DNA of 64,000 bases from Ficedula albicollis (lineage: Eukaryota; Chordata; Aves; Passeriformes; Muscicapidae), in the NCBI RefSeq assembly GCF_000247815.1, contig NC_021684.1, forward strand, positions 7,502,650-7,566,649, written 5' to 3'. Both the position numbers and the translations under genes were made by a program. Positions within the stretch are counted from its first letter, which is position 1. Each line of letters opens with the position of its first letter. This document shows positions 12,701-26,117 of the stretch, piece by piece. The notes below the pieces were generated by a model. That model had not been told where the DNA came from and made no database searches. It worked only from the letters and a program-made list of their open reading frames with translations.

Positions 12701-15700
12701 TCTTTGAAGCACATTAAAAGAACTGTGTATAAAGTAAACAATATATAATTGATATAAATAGGAAAAAAAAATTCTATTTGGTTGCTGCTTACAGATCTGA
12801 CACGGGTGATGGGCGCCGACCTACCATTCGTAGGGAAGAACATGAAGTCCAAGACTATTGCAATGATGATCATTATTTGGGAGAGCAGGACTATTACAGT
12901 GGAGAAGAATATTATGAAGATGACAGTATGTTGTCAGGGAACAGGTGAGGATATTTGTTAAATGAAATATGGTTGTTAAATAAAAATATTTGTTAAAAAA
13001 ATGGCATACAAAAATATTTCAGTATTTTAAGTACATAGGTGTAAAGGCTTTGCTAAGCACACTCATGCTGCAAATTCTCTAATGAACTTAGTACTCCACG
13101 ACTGCTGAAATGGGAAATGATCAGTAGGAAAGGAGAATATTCCAAAGATGGAAAGTTTCCCCTCTACTGAATATACTCAGGAGAATCTCAAAAACAATCT
13201 CCACATCTGTCCATTTTTTAAAATTTTCAGGTCCAGCCCAGAAGTAGAGGAATTTATTGTCATTTTATCTAGATCCATAAGTGCGTATACTCAAGTGCCA
13301 GACATGCTTAATTCTCCTCCTCCTTCCCCTGCTGAATGGATGACATTCACCAGCTGAACTCTGGCCAGATCAGCGCCCTAATCTGCATCCTGTTGGTTTG
13401 CATAAAAACTGGGATTTGCATAAAAGCTGAATTTTCTAAATTCTCAGGTCACTAAGTTAGCATCAAGTAACACCCTTCCAAGATCTGATTTTAAACATAT
13501 CCAGAATGTAAGGGGCTTAAATCCATTCTGAGCTTCTGTTCTCCTGCACCTTACCCATGGTTCTCAAGAGAGCATGGCAGGAGTAGAAGAGAGTGTTTAT
13601 TTTACTCCTTTAAGAAGTGTGTGACTGAGATCTTACATTTTTGCCTGTACTGGTAAGAATAAATTCATTGAAAGTACAATATGATTCAAAATTTAACCTG
13701 AGAATTGACCATGTTAATGTACTAGTGCAAAAGTATATGCCTCTCTCAAAATCCTACAGAAACTGGATTTTAAATCTGAGTTGTGCAATTATAGAATGCA
13801 GTGTTTAATTATCTTGCTGGAGAATGAGTAAACTTGAAAATCTTTTTGAAGGAAACTAATTTTGTAACTTTTTACAAAAACTCACTGAAAGACTATTTTC
13901 TTTATTGTTTTCTAATGCAGGCATAGATATGATTACCACTGTAGATATCACTGCCATGACTCAGGTTTTGAGAGACCAAAAGGTTACCATCACCCACATG
14001 GTTTTTTTGAGGAAGATGATTCACAGATCTGTTATGATACAAAAAGATCTCCTAGGAGACGGCTGCTACCTCCAACACCACCACGTAAGTGCATTAAGGA
14101 CAATTTGTTTGCAAATCTGAAATAAGCCAAATGCATTCAGACAGATTCCAGTTTAAGAAGGCTTTTTAAAAAAAACTTGGATTTTAAGTATCTTATTTCA
14201 GATTGACATTGGTACTTTATTCTGCTGTCTCAGGAACAATGCTTAAAATTCTGTTTCTTCTGAGGGAGAAGATGTTTCATTTTACAAATAGATTTGACAT
14301 TGCCAACAGATGTTTTTTCCTTCGGGAGAAGATGTTTCATTTTACAAATAGATTTAACATTGCCAACAGATATTTTTTCCTTTAATTTTCTTTAATTTTC
14401 ATTTCTTCTCTTCCTTTTATCTGTCCCTTGGTTTTTCCTTATCTCAAGAACAATATTGCTTTATCTACATTTCTACAATATGTCATGCTTCTTATCTTGC
14501 AATTCTGTTTTTGTATGTTCCAGGCCATGCTGCAGAGATTAGCAGTGCTAATCCTCTGGTGAAACTAGGCACAGACTCAACATTCTTGGGTTTGGTCTTT
14601 GACCTCTGACACTTCACAGAGAGCAAGTACTTGGGGTGGCACTAGAAATGCAAAAGCAATCTCCTTTTGAGGCTTTTTCTTGTCTCTAGTGTATTGAGAT
14701 AGTTTTATATCTGAGGTACAGTCTCAGACTGCTTAAAGCTACAGAAAGCTGTGGTAAAAGGCAGCAGCAAAATATATTTTTATATAATTAATAATATATT
14801 TTTATTTTTTATAAAGGTAGCATTCTCAAGCAATACTGCCAGTATTGGATCCACACTTTAGGCACTCAACTCCTTGTGACAAGACTGGCAATGCTCTTTG
14901 CTGTTTGGCTTTGTGCCCTGAAGGGCACAGGGGCAGAATGAGTCTTGCACCACAGAGTAAATAACTCAACTGAACAAAAGTGAAGGGTACAGAAAGCTGC
15001 TGTGTCGTTCAGTAGCAGAAGGGAAGTACATCAGATGAAGGAGAGACTGAAAAGAGGCCCCTGTGCATCTTTCTACAAGCTTTTCTGATAGCATAGGAAT
15101 TTTAAGCCAAACAAATAGATAGATGCTCTGTATATCCATTCCACAGAATGCAGGAGAAAAACTTTCATATAAAAATTATCCTGGGTCTGTCATTAAAGTG
15201 TTTCATGTGGAGGGTTGAAGGTTTCCTCTAACTGCAGTCTTGGAGATAAAGTTTTAATGACAGTGTTTGGCAGTCATTTATTTAAGAGGAAGTTATGCTT
15301 TTTATCTCATTTGCAGGAAGCTAGATTTGATATCTTAGGATAAGAGGACCTAGTTCTGATCAAAGTTGCATAAGGGTAATTTAGGAAGTCCTTGGTTTTC
15401 ACCAATGTAATGTCATAAGAGCAATCAGTGTCAGACCCCCTGTCATAACCGTTCATGTAATATTCAGGAAAAGAGTTGAGAGATTTTAGCAGCTCAGCCT
15501 CTGAGCAGATTTTGAAAGAATCCAAAATCTATTCTTTGTAACTAGTTTGGCCTGGGGAAGAAGCCTTGATTTTCTCACATATATAACAAAAAATTTTTTT
15601 AGAAAAAGCATGCAGCATTACACTAAACAGTTCCTACTAACATATGATTCAGTCCAAGTGAACATAACATCCAGTGCCTTGGCTGAGGTCTGCAGTCAGT

Positions 15701-18700
15701 AAATTGAGCTCCATGTCAAGCTTTCTGGATGTTTCTGTACCAAACTCATCACCAGAGTATTTGAGCAGCTTCCAGAAGTGCACTGAGGAATGACTGAGAT
15801 TTTCTTTCAGCCTCCTCTCTGCAGAGAAGCATGTGCAAAGGAGTGCCTTGTTTGGATGAAGGGACTTTTTGGGTTGCTTATTATATATTTTGGTGTTGGG
15901 AAATTTAGCATATTTGGATCAGGGGCTACAGCTTACATTCCCGTATTTGGATTTGCCACAGAGACAACGGAGAGAGACATTTGCTTTAGTTGGACAGAAT
16001 TACCTTGTGGAGGTGCCTGTTTTAGTTCAGTGGCTCTTTGACTATTATGATCCAGCATGAAGTGTCTGATGATAACTGTGGGGTGCCATAACTCCATGCA
16101 CTTAACTTGGTACAGCCAGGTTCTCTCCAGTGTCCCACTCCAGTGCTTGCAGCTGTGATGGTGGATCTGGATTCCAGCTGCAGTTCAGCATCCAGGCTTT
16201 CTGTGCCATTGTGCTGGCACAGGGGAATGATACCCACGTGCTTCCCACCATTCTGCAGATTTTCAACAAGATCAGCTGAAACATCTCCACATCAGTCAAA
16301 CGTCTTGATTCAGTTCAGATTTCTATTTTTTCTTTTCTATCATGAAAGTGCACGTAACAGCAGAGACCATGGATGATCGCTGTCCTAAGAAACAGAATAA
16401 ACATCGGGAATTGACAACCTGAATTGACTTGGATATGGTTTTACATATTGCATATTCCTTCCAAAGAACTGGAGATGTCATATTTCCTTTGGGAAATCTG
16501 GGAAATCATTAGAACCAAGAGCTTGAAGCCATGGGGAGGAAAGAAGAAAGTCGCAGCAGTTTATGGCAGAACTCTGCAGTTGAATGTCTGAGCCAGTCAG
16601 CTGCATCAGACAAGCTTGTTTTCTGAAACAGCTGCTTCCAATTCTGTCATGTTGCTTCTATGATTTCTACCTTGAGTTGCTTTTGCTTATGTGATTAATT
16701 TGCCCTTTATCTTATACCCAGCCCTTGCTTCTATTAGCACAACTTGTTTCTTACTGGAGGATCTGTTTTTATTTGTATCGTAGCTCACTCATCCTGGGCT
16801 TGTGGAAATGATGGACTTTGAGGAAAAATATTTTGTTTTTCTAATGAATTATGGTTTTCCTGCAGCACACAGACGATCTTCCTTTAACTTTGAATGCCTC
16901 CGCCGACAAAGTAGCCAAGACGACATCCCACTGTCTCCTAACTTTCACCATCGCACGGCTTTGCCACTTCACCTAATGCAGCAGCAGGTAAACTCAGACT
17001 CTTCCTTAACTAACAGTGAATTACATCTTTCCAGCCTCTACCTTGCACTCCTGATTTTCTCTGTTGTTTGAAGCGGCACTGGTGTGTTCATTGCTAGACA
17101 CAAGGCTTCTTAAACATCAACCTTGTACAAAACACAGAGTGAGTAGCCTGCCCCTTTCACTCTGAGTGTTCACAAGGAGTCTCCATGCCCTAAATTTTGT
17201 CCAGGACTGCATAATACAGAAACTGTCTATTAATCTTTGCCTATCTCAGCTCCATTTGTGACAATTTGCAAGTACGAGAAAGACACCTTCTGAGGCTCCG
17301 TGCCCAGCCCGACAAATGCTGACAGCTTCCTATCTTGTCCTGGACAGAAGGAATGTTTCTATACTTCTGTTTTCTTTAATATATTGTACAAGAAAAAAGA
17401 TCTCGTGTTATGTATAAAATGGAAAAAATACCATTTTGTTGTGTCAGTTTGCCAGTTTCAGTCCTGTTCCTCTCTTACATGGCTACTACACATCAGAAAA
17501 TGTTAACTGTGCATAGCTGCTGCCAGAGAAATTGGTTTGAGCTAATTGCTGAAGTGAGAAATGGATATGACTGAGTATTGAAATCACTAACTTCTAAAAT
17601 TCTTCCCTTTACCAGGTGATGGCTGTGGCAGGTCTGGATTCCAGCAAAGCTCATAAACACTCACCGAGTCGCTCAACCCGTTCCTGGGCCACCCCCCCTG
17701 CCACTCCTCCCAACAGGGACCGTTCCCCCTATTACACCCCCCTGATCCAGGTGGACAGGGCTGACTCCACGGAGCACATGAATGGCAGCCTGCCTTCCCT
17801 GCACAGGAGCTCCTGGTACACGGATGACCCCGACATTTCCTACAGGACGTTCACACCAGCCAGCCTGACCGTGCCCAACGACCTCAGGCACAAACACAGC
17901 GACAAGCAGAGGAGCGCAGACAGCCTGGTGGAGGCGGTGAGTGCTGCAGGAGCCCCTGAAGGGGCCGAGGCTGCCTGTCTCTGCAGCTTTGGGGCACTCT
18001 TAAAAGCACATCATTAAATTCACATCAGCTCTCTGAAAATGGGTTTTTGGCCTTATAGCCACAAACCGGTTTCAGGTAAAGAGGGGAATTCGTAACTCTC
18101 AGCTCTCTGAAAATGGGTTTTTGGCCTTATAAGCACAAACTGGTTTCAGGTAAAGAGGGGAATTCGTAACTCGCGTGTAGTAAAGGATTTCTGCTGAATC
18201 CAGATCTTCACGCTAGTGAGAGATTAATCAGAGAACTCAAGATACTTCAGAATTTTGAAATTTAAGATTTCTAGATGGGCATATGTTCTGAAGTATCCTT
18301 CCACAATGGCAATAAGGAAGTAATTTCAGTTCTTCTATTGAAACAAATCCCCATTTCTGCAGTAATCTGCATAAAAGATCAAAAACTCTGTGAATCAGTG
18401 TACTAAATGCAGAGAATAACAACTGCAAGGATTGATTTTAGGTGTACCAAAGAATGCTAAGAATTCGCTTTTATAGGAAAAAAAGATTTGAAGATATAGT
18501 GTGTGCAGCGTTTCTAAATCACAGTTAATGTTGTAGCTTCCATTCATCAATTCCTTTCCATTGCTGTGAGCTAAACAACACATTTTGTTGTTTTTGCAAA
18601 TGGGAATTCAACCTCTTTTTTTCCATGTACTCTAAAATAGTGAGAACATATAAAATTCTGTATTTCAGGCAGTTGTTCTAACTGCACCATCTGAGATGTA

Positions 18701-19292
18701 TTAACTGTTGTCTTTAGTGTATCAGCCTGATGATTGATGTTCAGCAAGGCTCCTGCCAAATCTCTAAGGAGAAGTGTTAGATGTACTGCAGCACCACTTA
18801 CATTATCACACATCATGGTGTACTTTGCAGACTTTTCATTGTTGATTTAATTGTTATTTACCTGTACACTTTGGCTGTGGGTCGCTGCAGTGATTCAGCA
18901 TGGGGTTTCTAGTGCTTTCCATCAATGAGCAATGTTATGATCTGTCTGTTGTTCTGTAATTCCACTGAAACTCTCCCCCTCTACCCTCCCTCTGCCAGGT
19001 ACTTATATCTGAAGGCCTGGGAAGGTATGCAAAGGACCCTAAATTTGTTTCAGCTACAAAGCACGAGATTGCTGATGCTTGTGACATGACTATTGATGAG
19101 ATGGAGAGTGCAGCAAGTAACCTTCTCAATGGAAATATCAGCAATGGGACCAATGGGGATATGTTTCCAATTTTAAGCAGACAAGATTATGAACTTCAAG
19201 ATTTTGGTCCTGGCTACAGTGACGAAGAGCCGGAAATGGGACGATACGAAGAAGACTTAGCTGATGAAATGATATGCATTACAAGCTTATAG
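9634..19292 (+). CDS. CACNA1D: Voltage-gated L-type calcium channel alpha-1D (Cav1.3), C-terminal exons
   Basis: This is the 3' part of the pore-forming subunit of the Cav1.3 plasma-membrane channel. Eight coding exons join in frame: 9634-9750, 11264-11628, 11904-11930, 12795-12944, 13921-14084, 16866-16987, 17616-17936 and 18999-19292 (519 codons plus stop). The translation follows the human Cav1.3 cytoplasmic tail, starting at [20 protein letters not shown] just beyond the IQ region. The channel core, EF-hand and IQ motif lie upstream of the window. Visible motifs are RRLLPPTP (proline-rich, of the SH3-binding type), a conserved distal block ending in ISEGLGRY, and the C-terminal ITSL, a class I PDZ ligand (human ITTL). 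The tail is known in mammals to act as a C-terminal modulator of calmodulin-dependent gating. All junctions are GT-AG and phases agree. The introns hold nothing I can name beyond short duplications. I am sure of the gene. Confidence 0.97.
11264..11628 (+). CDS. CACNA1D: CACNA1D exon B (His/Asn-rich tail segment)
   Basis: 365 bp ending in phase 2. It matches human RNGALLGNH... and the HNHHNHNS / [11 protein letters not shown] region. The C-terminal third is more basic and diverged, ending EKRRRPSSR. Confidence 0.95.
11904..11930 (+). CDS. CACNA1D: CACNA1D 27-nt microexon (TRYYETYVR)
   Basis: A 27-nt exon between acceptor tag and donor gtgagt. It encodes TRYYETYVR where human has TRYYETYIR. 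Because 27 is divisible by three and the flanking junctions share phase 2, skipping keeps the frame, so it is suited to alternative inclusion. Confidence 0.93.
12795..12944 (+). CDS. CACNA1D: CACNA1D exon D (SDTGD...[16 protein letters not shown])
   Basis: 150 bp with phase 2 at both ends. Acidic and Tyr-rich, aligning to human SDSGDEQ...LGEQEYFSSEECYEDDS. Confidence 0.94.
13921..14084 (+). CDS. CACNA1D: CACNA1D exon E (proline-rich RRLLPPTP)
   Basis: 164 bp between tgcag and gtaagt. It encodes [13 protein letters not shown] and [12 protein letters not shown], matching the human GYHHPQGFLEDDD...RRLLPPTPA. It carries the proline-rich motif. Confidence 0.95.
14264..14383. repeat. tandem duplication, 60-bp unit x2
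   Basis: Copies start at 14264 and 14324 with only a few differences. Intronic, about 180 bp after the exon ending at 14084. Confidence 0.88.
16866..16987 (+). CDS. CACNA1D: CACNA1D exon F ([17 protein letters not shown])
   Basis: 122 bp between tgcag and gtaaac. It encodes [17 protein letters not shown] and ends LPLHLMQQQ, nearly identical to human Cav1.3. Confidence 0.96.
17616..17936 (+). CDS. CACNA1D: CACNA1D exon G ([12 protein letters not shown]...SADSLVEA)
   Basis: 107 codons in phase 0, with acceptor accag and donor gtgagt. It matches human from [12 protein letters not shown] through [11 protein letters not shown] to [11 protein letters not shown]. Confidence 0.96.
18026..18172. repeat. 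tandem duplication, 74-bp unit x2
   Basis: Copies start at 18026 and 18100, differing at two or three bases. It sits 90 bp after the donor at 17937. Confidence 0.9.
18999..19292 (+). CDS. CACNA1D: CACNA1D last coding exon, PDZ-binding C-terminus
   Basis: 97 codons plus TAG at 19290-19292. It begins [16 protein letters not shown] and ends DEMICITSL. The final ITSL keeps the class I PDZ ligand form of human ITTL. The distal block [16 protein letters not shown] is conserved. Confidence 0.96.
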   Translation, partial: VLISEGLGRYAKDPKFVSATKHEIADACDMTIDEMESAASNLLNGNISNGTNGDMFPILSRQDYELQDFGPGYSDEEPEMGRYEEDLADEMICITSL

Positions 19293-21216
19293 TATTTAGC
19301 AAGGAAAATGTTCTAATAACAGAAAAAGTGCCTCATAGTTTCAAGATGCTAGGCACTAGCTGGAGTGAATAACCAATCCGAGTTTTGTATGAGTGATGTC
19401 ACACCTCAAGGAAGCCATAATAATAAATTTATTATCTCCAGGTTGCCGAAACGTGAACAGAGCTGCAGTAGGTCAAGCCTCCTCCCACAGAATCTTCAGT
19501 TCCTCTGTAGGAATAAGGTTATTTTGAAACTAAGCAGATTGTGACAATCAGTTTTTTGAGGGCTAGAGCAGGATTCTGAGGTGTAATATCTTGCCTGTCT
19601 TTCAACCTTGTGCTGCTGTCCTTCCTAGTAGAGCAGGATTTTGTCAGTGACAATGTCTGTACAGGTCTTGCACAGGATTGTGTGGGAAACAGCAACATGA
19701 GATGAGTGATGACAACCAATAATGTCATTACCTCAGTGCTCAAAGCATATCAGCTACCCATTGCATATCCATTCTAACATTGTTTTCAAACTTGCCTCCT
19801 GATTTTTTTTCTTAATGCTCTTCTAAAATACAATTTGTCATGCTCTACCTGTTAGAGATTGTTGGAAAAAGAAGTTATATAAGGAATAATCTGTCATATG
19901 TAACATCAGTTTACATAGGAAAATATCATTCAGATGGTCTGTTTTATGACTATCATGTTAAGGGCAAAATATACTGGAATAATTGCATTCTTACTAATGC
20001 ACTTGCAACCAGGTTATAGTAGAATTAGATAAGATAGTTTGCTAAAAATTATATAGTAGAAAATATTGTAAATTAATTGTAATATACAATGATTTGTATT
20101 TGTAAAGAGATGTTCTATATTTTGTAATTATTGTACCGTAATTGAACTGCAGCAATATTTATGGACCCTAATTATTGTAACTCTCCACAGAATTCTAGAT
20201 AGAAGTATTTTTACTTGGAATATATAGATCTGTAGGATAAATATTTAAATAGAGCCAACTCTCAGTGTAAATCTCTTTTTGGGATAAAGTGTCAAGTTTG
20301 AACTTGGCAACAGATCAGATTTTTTTTTAAATAATTGAGTCAAAAGAATCTCTCTGCAAAAGGGATGCACCGTTGACTACTAGTCTTATACTTGGAAAGG
20401 TAAAAAATTTAAACTAATTTCAACTTTCTTTTTTTAATTTTTTTGACTGAAAAGTAAGCTCTAATTTTATTTTTGTAATAACCCCATGCAAAAAAACTCC
20501 AAAACCCACACACTTTGGCAGGTTCATGCCAGGGTATTCCTGGTCACAAGGCAATTAGTTTTGACAAAGTGTAATACCTCCATACCCTAAATTGACACAG
20601 GAAATATCTGAGGCAGAAAATATTTCACAGGTAAATGAAAATGCTCTACTTCAGTATTGCTTTCTCTGCTTGGAAAGAGATTAAATGTGATAGTATGAGT
20701 CTACACAAAACCAAAAACCTTGATATAAAAATATATTATTTTATTGCCTCTACCTTTCTGTTGTTCTGTGTGTACTATTTCAAAGATTTATTTTTATGCA
20801 ATCAAGAGAGGGCTTCGATATTGTTCACAATGCAGTAAAACCCTGAAATGTTTTTGAGGCTGAAATGACCTTGGAGGATAATTGAAACGCCCTGAAAGCT
20901 ATTGACTATTTTGTTAGCACTGGATAACAATGACTTGTTCTAACAAGTTATCTTATCAGGTTTTACCTGTAGTTCCTATGCTAGATAGCAATCCAGTTCA
21001 CATTTTTACAAATGTGATGTTTAAAACATGTCAATAAACATTTTGTACATAATGACAGTTTCCTATGAATAGCTTACAGACTTCCTCTGAAATCATTCTT
21101 ATTTCCAATGCCAGGATAAGAACTTAAAGGTTTGTAAATTATTTCTTGACCTACATCATTTTGTATTAAAAGAAATGCAAAATGTTCTTCAAAATAAAAC
21201 TGTGTAATAATTTTAT
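19293..21216 (+). other. CACNA1D: CACNA1D 3'UTR with several poly(A) signals
   Basis: AT-rich non-coding sequence after the stop. AATAAA hexamers occur at 19422, 21033 and 21193. The last is the best candidate for the distal end because conserved-looking AT-rich sequence runs up to it. The exact cleavage site is inferred. Confidence 0.6.
21193..21198 (+). terminator. CACNA1D: candidate distal poly(A) signal of CACNA1D
   Basis: AATAAA followed about 20 bp later by T-rich sequence, the usual arrangement for cleavage and polyadenylation. AATAAA at 21033 is an alternative. Confidence 0.5.
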
Positions 21217-24200
21217 TATACTTGGGAGTCCTTTTACTAATAATTTTTCACCGAGAAGTTCCAAATGTTAAGTTCAATTTGCAATGTTATAAGAATGGGA
21301 GGGAATGTGTGGGGTAGGATATCAGTCTGCAGTATCACATTGTGCAAGTCTTTTATGAATGGTTGCTGTTAACCACAAAGAAATAAAGCAATTAGAGTAT
21401 TCATGTGCAAAAGGGATTACTACTTCCCTAGAGATAGACCTATGGAATCTATTAGGAAAATTTGACTAAAATACCCTGAAACGTCTAAATAAATTTTCCA
21501 TGCTGTGTTGGGAACCTCTTGGGTAGGTTACCCAGCAGTACTCACTCTGTTACATTTTCTCAGCTTGCAGAAACAAAATCTGGGAGGCCAAAATGGAGCT
21601 ATCCCTGTGAAATAACAATGAGTAGATTTCAAAGTTCTACCTCCTGTGGTAAGCCCACTTCTGGGTTCCAACTTCAAGGCAACTGAAGTTAAACTTAAAA
21701 AAAAAAAAGAAAAGAAAAAAGAGAAAGACAATCTCAAACTTGTATTTTGTCCAGCATGGATGTTTGATAGCACCTCAGGTTTGGCAGCCTGAGCAGAGTG
21801 ACAGGATTTTTAATTAGTGATTTCTCCAAGGAGACAGAAAACAATATGCTGACCTTGCTGTACTTTCATGCTCTTTGTCCTCAGCCTTTAATAGTGTGGT
21901 GAGAGAATCTTTAAGGTAGATAAGAAATTTTATGAGAGAGCTGTTTGCAAAAATAAACAATTAAGGAAATTCAGTTGCAGAACATTTGTATAGATTCAAA
22001 GAATACCTGTTTGGTTTTACTACAGAAATCTGTGGTAACAATAATCAATATATGCATAATTGCATGGTAATTGGCACCCTTAGAATACTACCAATCATAG
22101 TAATTAGTACAAAAAACCTAGACATTTTCTGAACAATTAAATCATCATTTATGAGACTCCAAATTCCTTTATGTATGTATTTAATGAGAGAAAATACTAG
22201 CAAAGAATTGAACATTGGTAAGTATTCTACAGTGAAGTAAATTCACTGAAAAAAATGAATCTATAAAATATATTCATTTTTTAACATGATCTTTTTTTGG
22301 AGCTTGGTTGACAGAAGAATTTAGACTAAAATTTATAATAGTGTAATAAGATATGTTTGTGTTCTCCCACTTAATTTTAACAATAATATAAAAAGTATTT
22401 AATTATTTTTATTCCTATTTATAATGTATATCAATATTTTATATTTATGCTCTTATTATTCCTCAAAATCTGTTTCTATGTCTATTTTATAGAAGATGCA
22501 TATTTCAAGCCCTCTTTCCCAGTGTTCATACAGCTCCCTAATTTGGTTGCAGACTAATTGAAAGCAGACACTTGGAAAGGATTTTAAGGTTGTGGTGTAC
22601 AAAATGTTGCATAAATTAAATACAATGCAATTTTACAAATACTGCTGTATTCTGCTGCTTTTAAAAGCACTTCTCATACTGAAACAACTTGAGCTGAAAT
22701 GTGTGTACAAAAGAAATGTTTTTGGTCACTTTTCTTTCTTAATCTCATTGTCCCCAGCCAGAGACCTCCAACTGCCTGGAGCATCTGCAGCAGGCCATTT
22801 CCATGGAGATGCTGGTGTTCTCTCTTGCAGTGCCATTGCTGGTCCAAGCCATGCTGGCTTGGTCTAGTAATTCTTGAATCAAACAGCTTTTACAGTTAAC
22901 TGGTTTTGAACACATAATATATAATCTGTGTATTTATAGATTTTATATTTGGGTAGAATTGGGAGTAATCACACTGTATTATTTTGTTAAATAGGTAAAA
23001 CTGTGGAATTACAACCTGTGTTCTGCAGTCCAATAAGGTGTAAAAGATGGTTAATTTTAGCTGTGAGACTAGTGCTCCACAGGATGTATTAGAATAACCT
23101 AGACGTGTTCTAAGGACCCTTCAGCAGAATTGACTCTGCTGCGAGTCAGAAAAAACAGTAACAGGAATTCAATATCAGCAACCAGATACAACACAGAAGA
23201 AACTAATGGTAAATTGATGCTACTTAAAGATTTCCCCAGGGCAACAAACCCTTCAGCACTGCGTCAGAAAATCTCATGAAGGAGCCTCAATGTTCTACAG
23301 CAGCGAGGCTGGAATTAATAAAGCAACTGCCGTTCACAGCAGTGAAAATGTTTAAGTGTTTAGAAGGGGAGGAATCTGCAAGTTGTCTGTGGATTCTTAG
23401 AACTGCAAGAAAAGATTATGATGGTTCAGAAGAAATGCCTGATTATCTGATTTATCAGTGCAGCAATGTCTCCTGAACATAAGACACATGGATACCTAAC
23501 CTTGCTATTTACTCCTCTTTTTAGAGCTTGGCATAGCAGCAGAGGAGAGGGCTGTGCATGGCCATTGGTAAGTTATGTAAGCCACTGGCTAGTTAATCCT
23601 CTGCAGTTGCATAATAACAATTCCCATCTTGCATGCCTGGAGTGGAAACCCACGTTGTAAATCTGCAAATGCAGGAACTTCAGTATCTCATCTTCCCAAA
23701 TTGCCTCCTTTCTCAGCTGCACAGGACTGTGGTAAGTCTCACCAGTGTATATAACTTAAAATATCCTTATTGTATTCCAAATGGTGCTAGAACTTACTAA
23801 GTACCTTCAAAGAAAAATCTCACATGCATAAGTGCAGAGAAAGAATTATTTGCCATTAGGAGGTACAGAATATGCAGTCCATGCTTTTCTCAAATAGTTG
23901 CACCAGATGAATCATCTCCTTAACTCAGCTAATCAGTCACCTAGGACGTGAAATATTCTTGTCCTTCCCCTCATTTCAAAAGAATGCATCACATACATAG
24001 AATGGGTTTACCTGTCTCCCTTTGGAGCAGAGTTCACTGCTATCATCTTCCATCTTCAGTGGTTTTGTTTGTATTTATGCAAATGCTCTAAGGAATTAAA
24101 TCCTTTCCTTCAGCAGAGCTTCCAGTCAGTGCCTTACAGAGAGCAGCACCAGGTGCTCTCTGCCTTAAACATCTGCAGTTATCCCTCCAGCCAATGTCTG

Positions 24201-25418
24201 AGTCAGCAAGGTTTTCTGCAGACTGTTAAAATGGTGTAAAATTCCTTTTTTTTCCCCCTGAAAATAAGTTTATTCTCTTTGCCACAAGTTCTGAAAAATC
24301 TTAGGCTACAGAAGCTTTTATGATTTGACATCTGCTTAGTCAGAAGTTACTTTGGAATACTTAATAAATAGAAAATAATCAATGAAATCAATTTCTATCA
24401 GTGAGTTCAGTTTCTTTAGTTTTTTGGGGTTTTTTAATCAGTACCTGAAAACAAAAACAGCCATGAAAGCTCAGGTATCTTAACTTACACATCTAAAAAT
24501 TAAAAAGCAAAGATTTAAGTGCTAACTAGAATATAGCATTGGTTCACTGAATAAAATATTTGCCTATTAATTTAAAAAGACCTCTTCCCATTTCATCAAT
24601 ATCTGACCTTATACAGTTATTTTCAGTAACGTTTCATTCTAAATATAGTTTGGGTGTAATTTTTCTAAATAAAATTTGAGTGATAGCAAGCAACCATTCA
24701 GAATATTTACTGGTAGATATCTTTTGCAAACAATCATCCTGCCAAGACCAGTCACTTTAAGGATGTTATACAAAGTGGGGATCTCCTACTGCTTGGAGTG
24801 GTTTAACTACATCAGCTGAAGTTGTGAGCAGAATTCTACGAAGCTACTTGTGGGGGAAAAAAAAGAAAAACCAAACAAAGAGAAATATCCATTTTCCAGT
24901 ATACTTTTATAAATATCAACTCCAGTTCTGCATATTTTAGAAAAATAAGTTGCTGATAAATACACTGTATGTCTTCTCTCTGAATTCTATACAGTTGGAG
25001 ACTACTGAGCTTAGTGAAATCTAACTTTGAGTGAGGATTTGTAAACCGTGCATTCCTTTCATAAAAACCACATTTGACAAACTCTGAGCACATGCAGGTT
25101 CCTCCCTTTCCTATGAATTCTGATCCAAACTAATCCAGCTCTTGAATATGAAATTGCATAAGTGCTTACATTTGCTTAATCATTCTTTGCAGGATGTGGT
25201 GGTCACTGATCATCTGTAATCTTGGGCAACATTCTCATAGCAGTTAAAATTCTTCAAATAACATAATCATTTTCAAAATAGGACACATCAATCTCTTCCA
25301 TTCCTTGTGCAATCACACGGTATTTCTGGCTGATGTATGCAACCATCTTGGCATTTAGAAACAGCTTCTCTTCAACAGAAAATTTGAATTTACCACAAAA
25401 GGTCATATTTAACTAAAT
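21217..25418. other. intergenic region between convergent CACNA1D and CHDH
   Basis: No exon, RNA gene or repeat family is recognisable. The stretch at about 22.2-22.5 kb is very AT-rich, and a purine-rich A/G tract lies at about 21.70-21.73 kb. The two flanking genes are transcribed toward each other. Confidence 0.6.
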
Positions 25419-25512
25419 TTGTGATTCTTGGAGTGTCCTGCATGGGGCCAGGAGTTGGACTCAATGATCCTGATTGGTCCCTTGAAACTTAGCATATTCT
25501 ATGATTCTACAA
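25419..25512 (+). mobile_element. CR1 LINE 3'-end fragment
   Basis: The motif 'gagttggactcaatgatcct', followed by 'ggtcccttgaaac' and ending 'attctatgattct', matches the characteristic 3' end of avian CR1 retrotransposons. About 90 bp, 5'-truncated as is usual for CR1. This is the clearest bird-type signature in the window. Confidence 0.85.
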
Positions 25513-25698
25513 AAAGGAACTTAAGCCAGCTGATTAAACAAACAGTAGGTAGTCTAATACCAAAAAAAGTATTCAAATTAATAGTTATTTTAATAGAATA
25601 TGTTGTGTTGCATATTTATCATGTTGGCATATTCAGTGTGAGATACCAACATGTGGATGAAGACCTCAATACCAAATGATAGGAAAGGATGAGAATAT

Positions 25699-26117
25699 TT
25701 ATCTCTGTGTTTCCAAGGTCTTGGGCTTATATACAGGAACATTTTTCTCCTGAAGTGATGGGAGGCCCTTAATTATATCTGCAGCTTTCTCTGCTATCAT
25801 GACAGTTGGGGCATTCAAGTTTCCAGAGACAATACTGGGCATTATTGAAGCATCAACTACTCTCAAGTTTTCAACACCAATTACTTTTGTTTGGGGATCC
25901 ACTACAGCAGTGCTGTCTGAAGGCAGACCCATTTTACAGGTGCAGGAAGGATGATAAGCACTATCAGCCTTCTGCCTTATGAAAGCATCTATTTCTTTGT
26001 CAGACTGAACATGATTTCCTGGTTGAATTTCAGGCCCACGAAATTTTTCAAAAGCTTTCTGAGCAAAGATCTCTCTGGTCAGCTTGACACACTGGCGGAA
26101 TTCCCAAATATCTCTTT
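25699..26117 (-). CDS. CHDH: CHDH coding exon 7 (C-terminal)
   Basis: 419 bp, acceptor tacag, stop TGA at 25699-25701. It contains the active-site region [14 protein letters not shown] and [17 protein letters not shown], strongly conserved with human. Confidence 0.96.
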
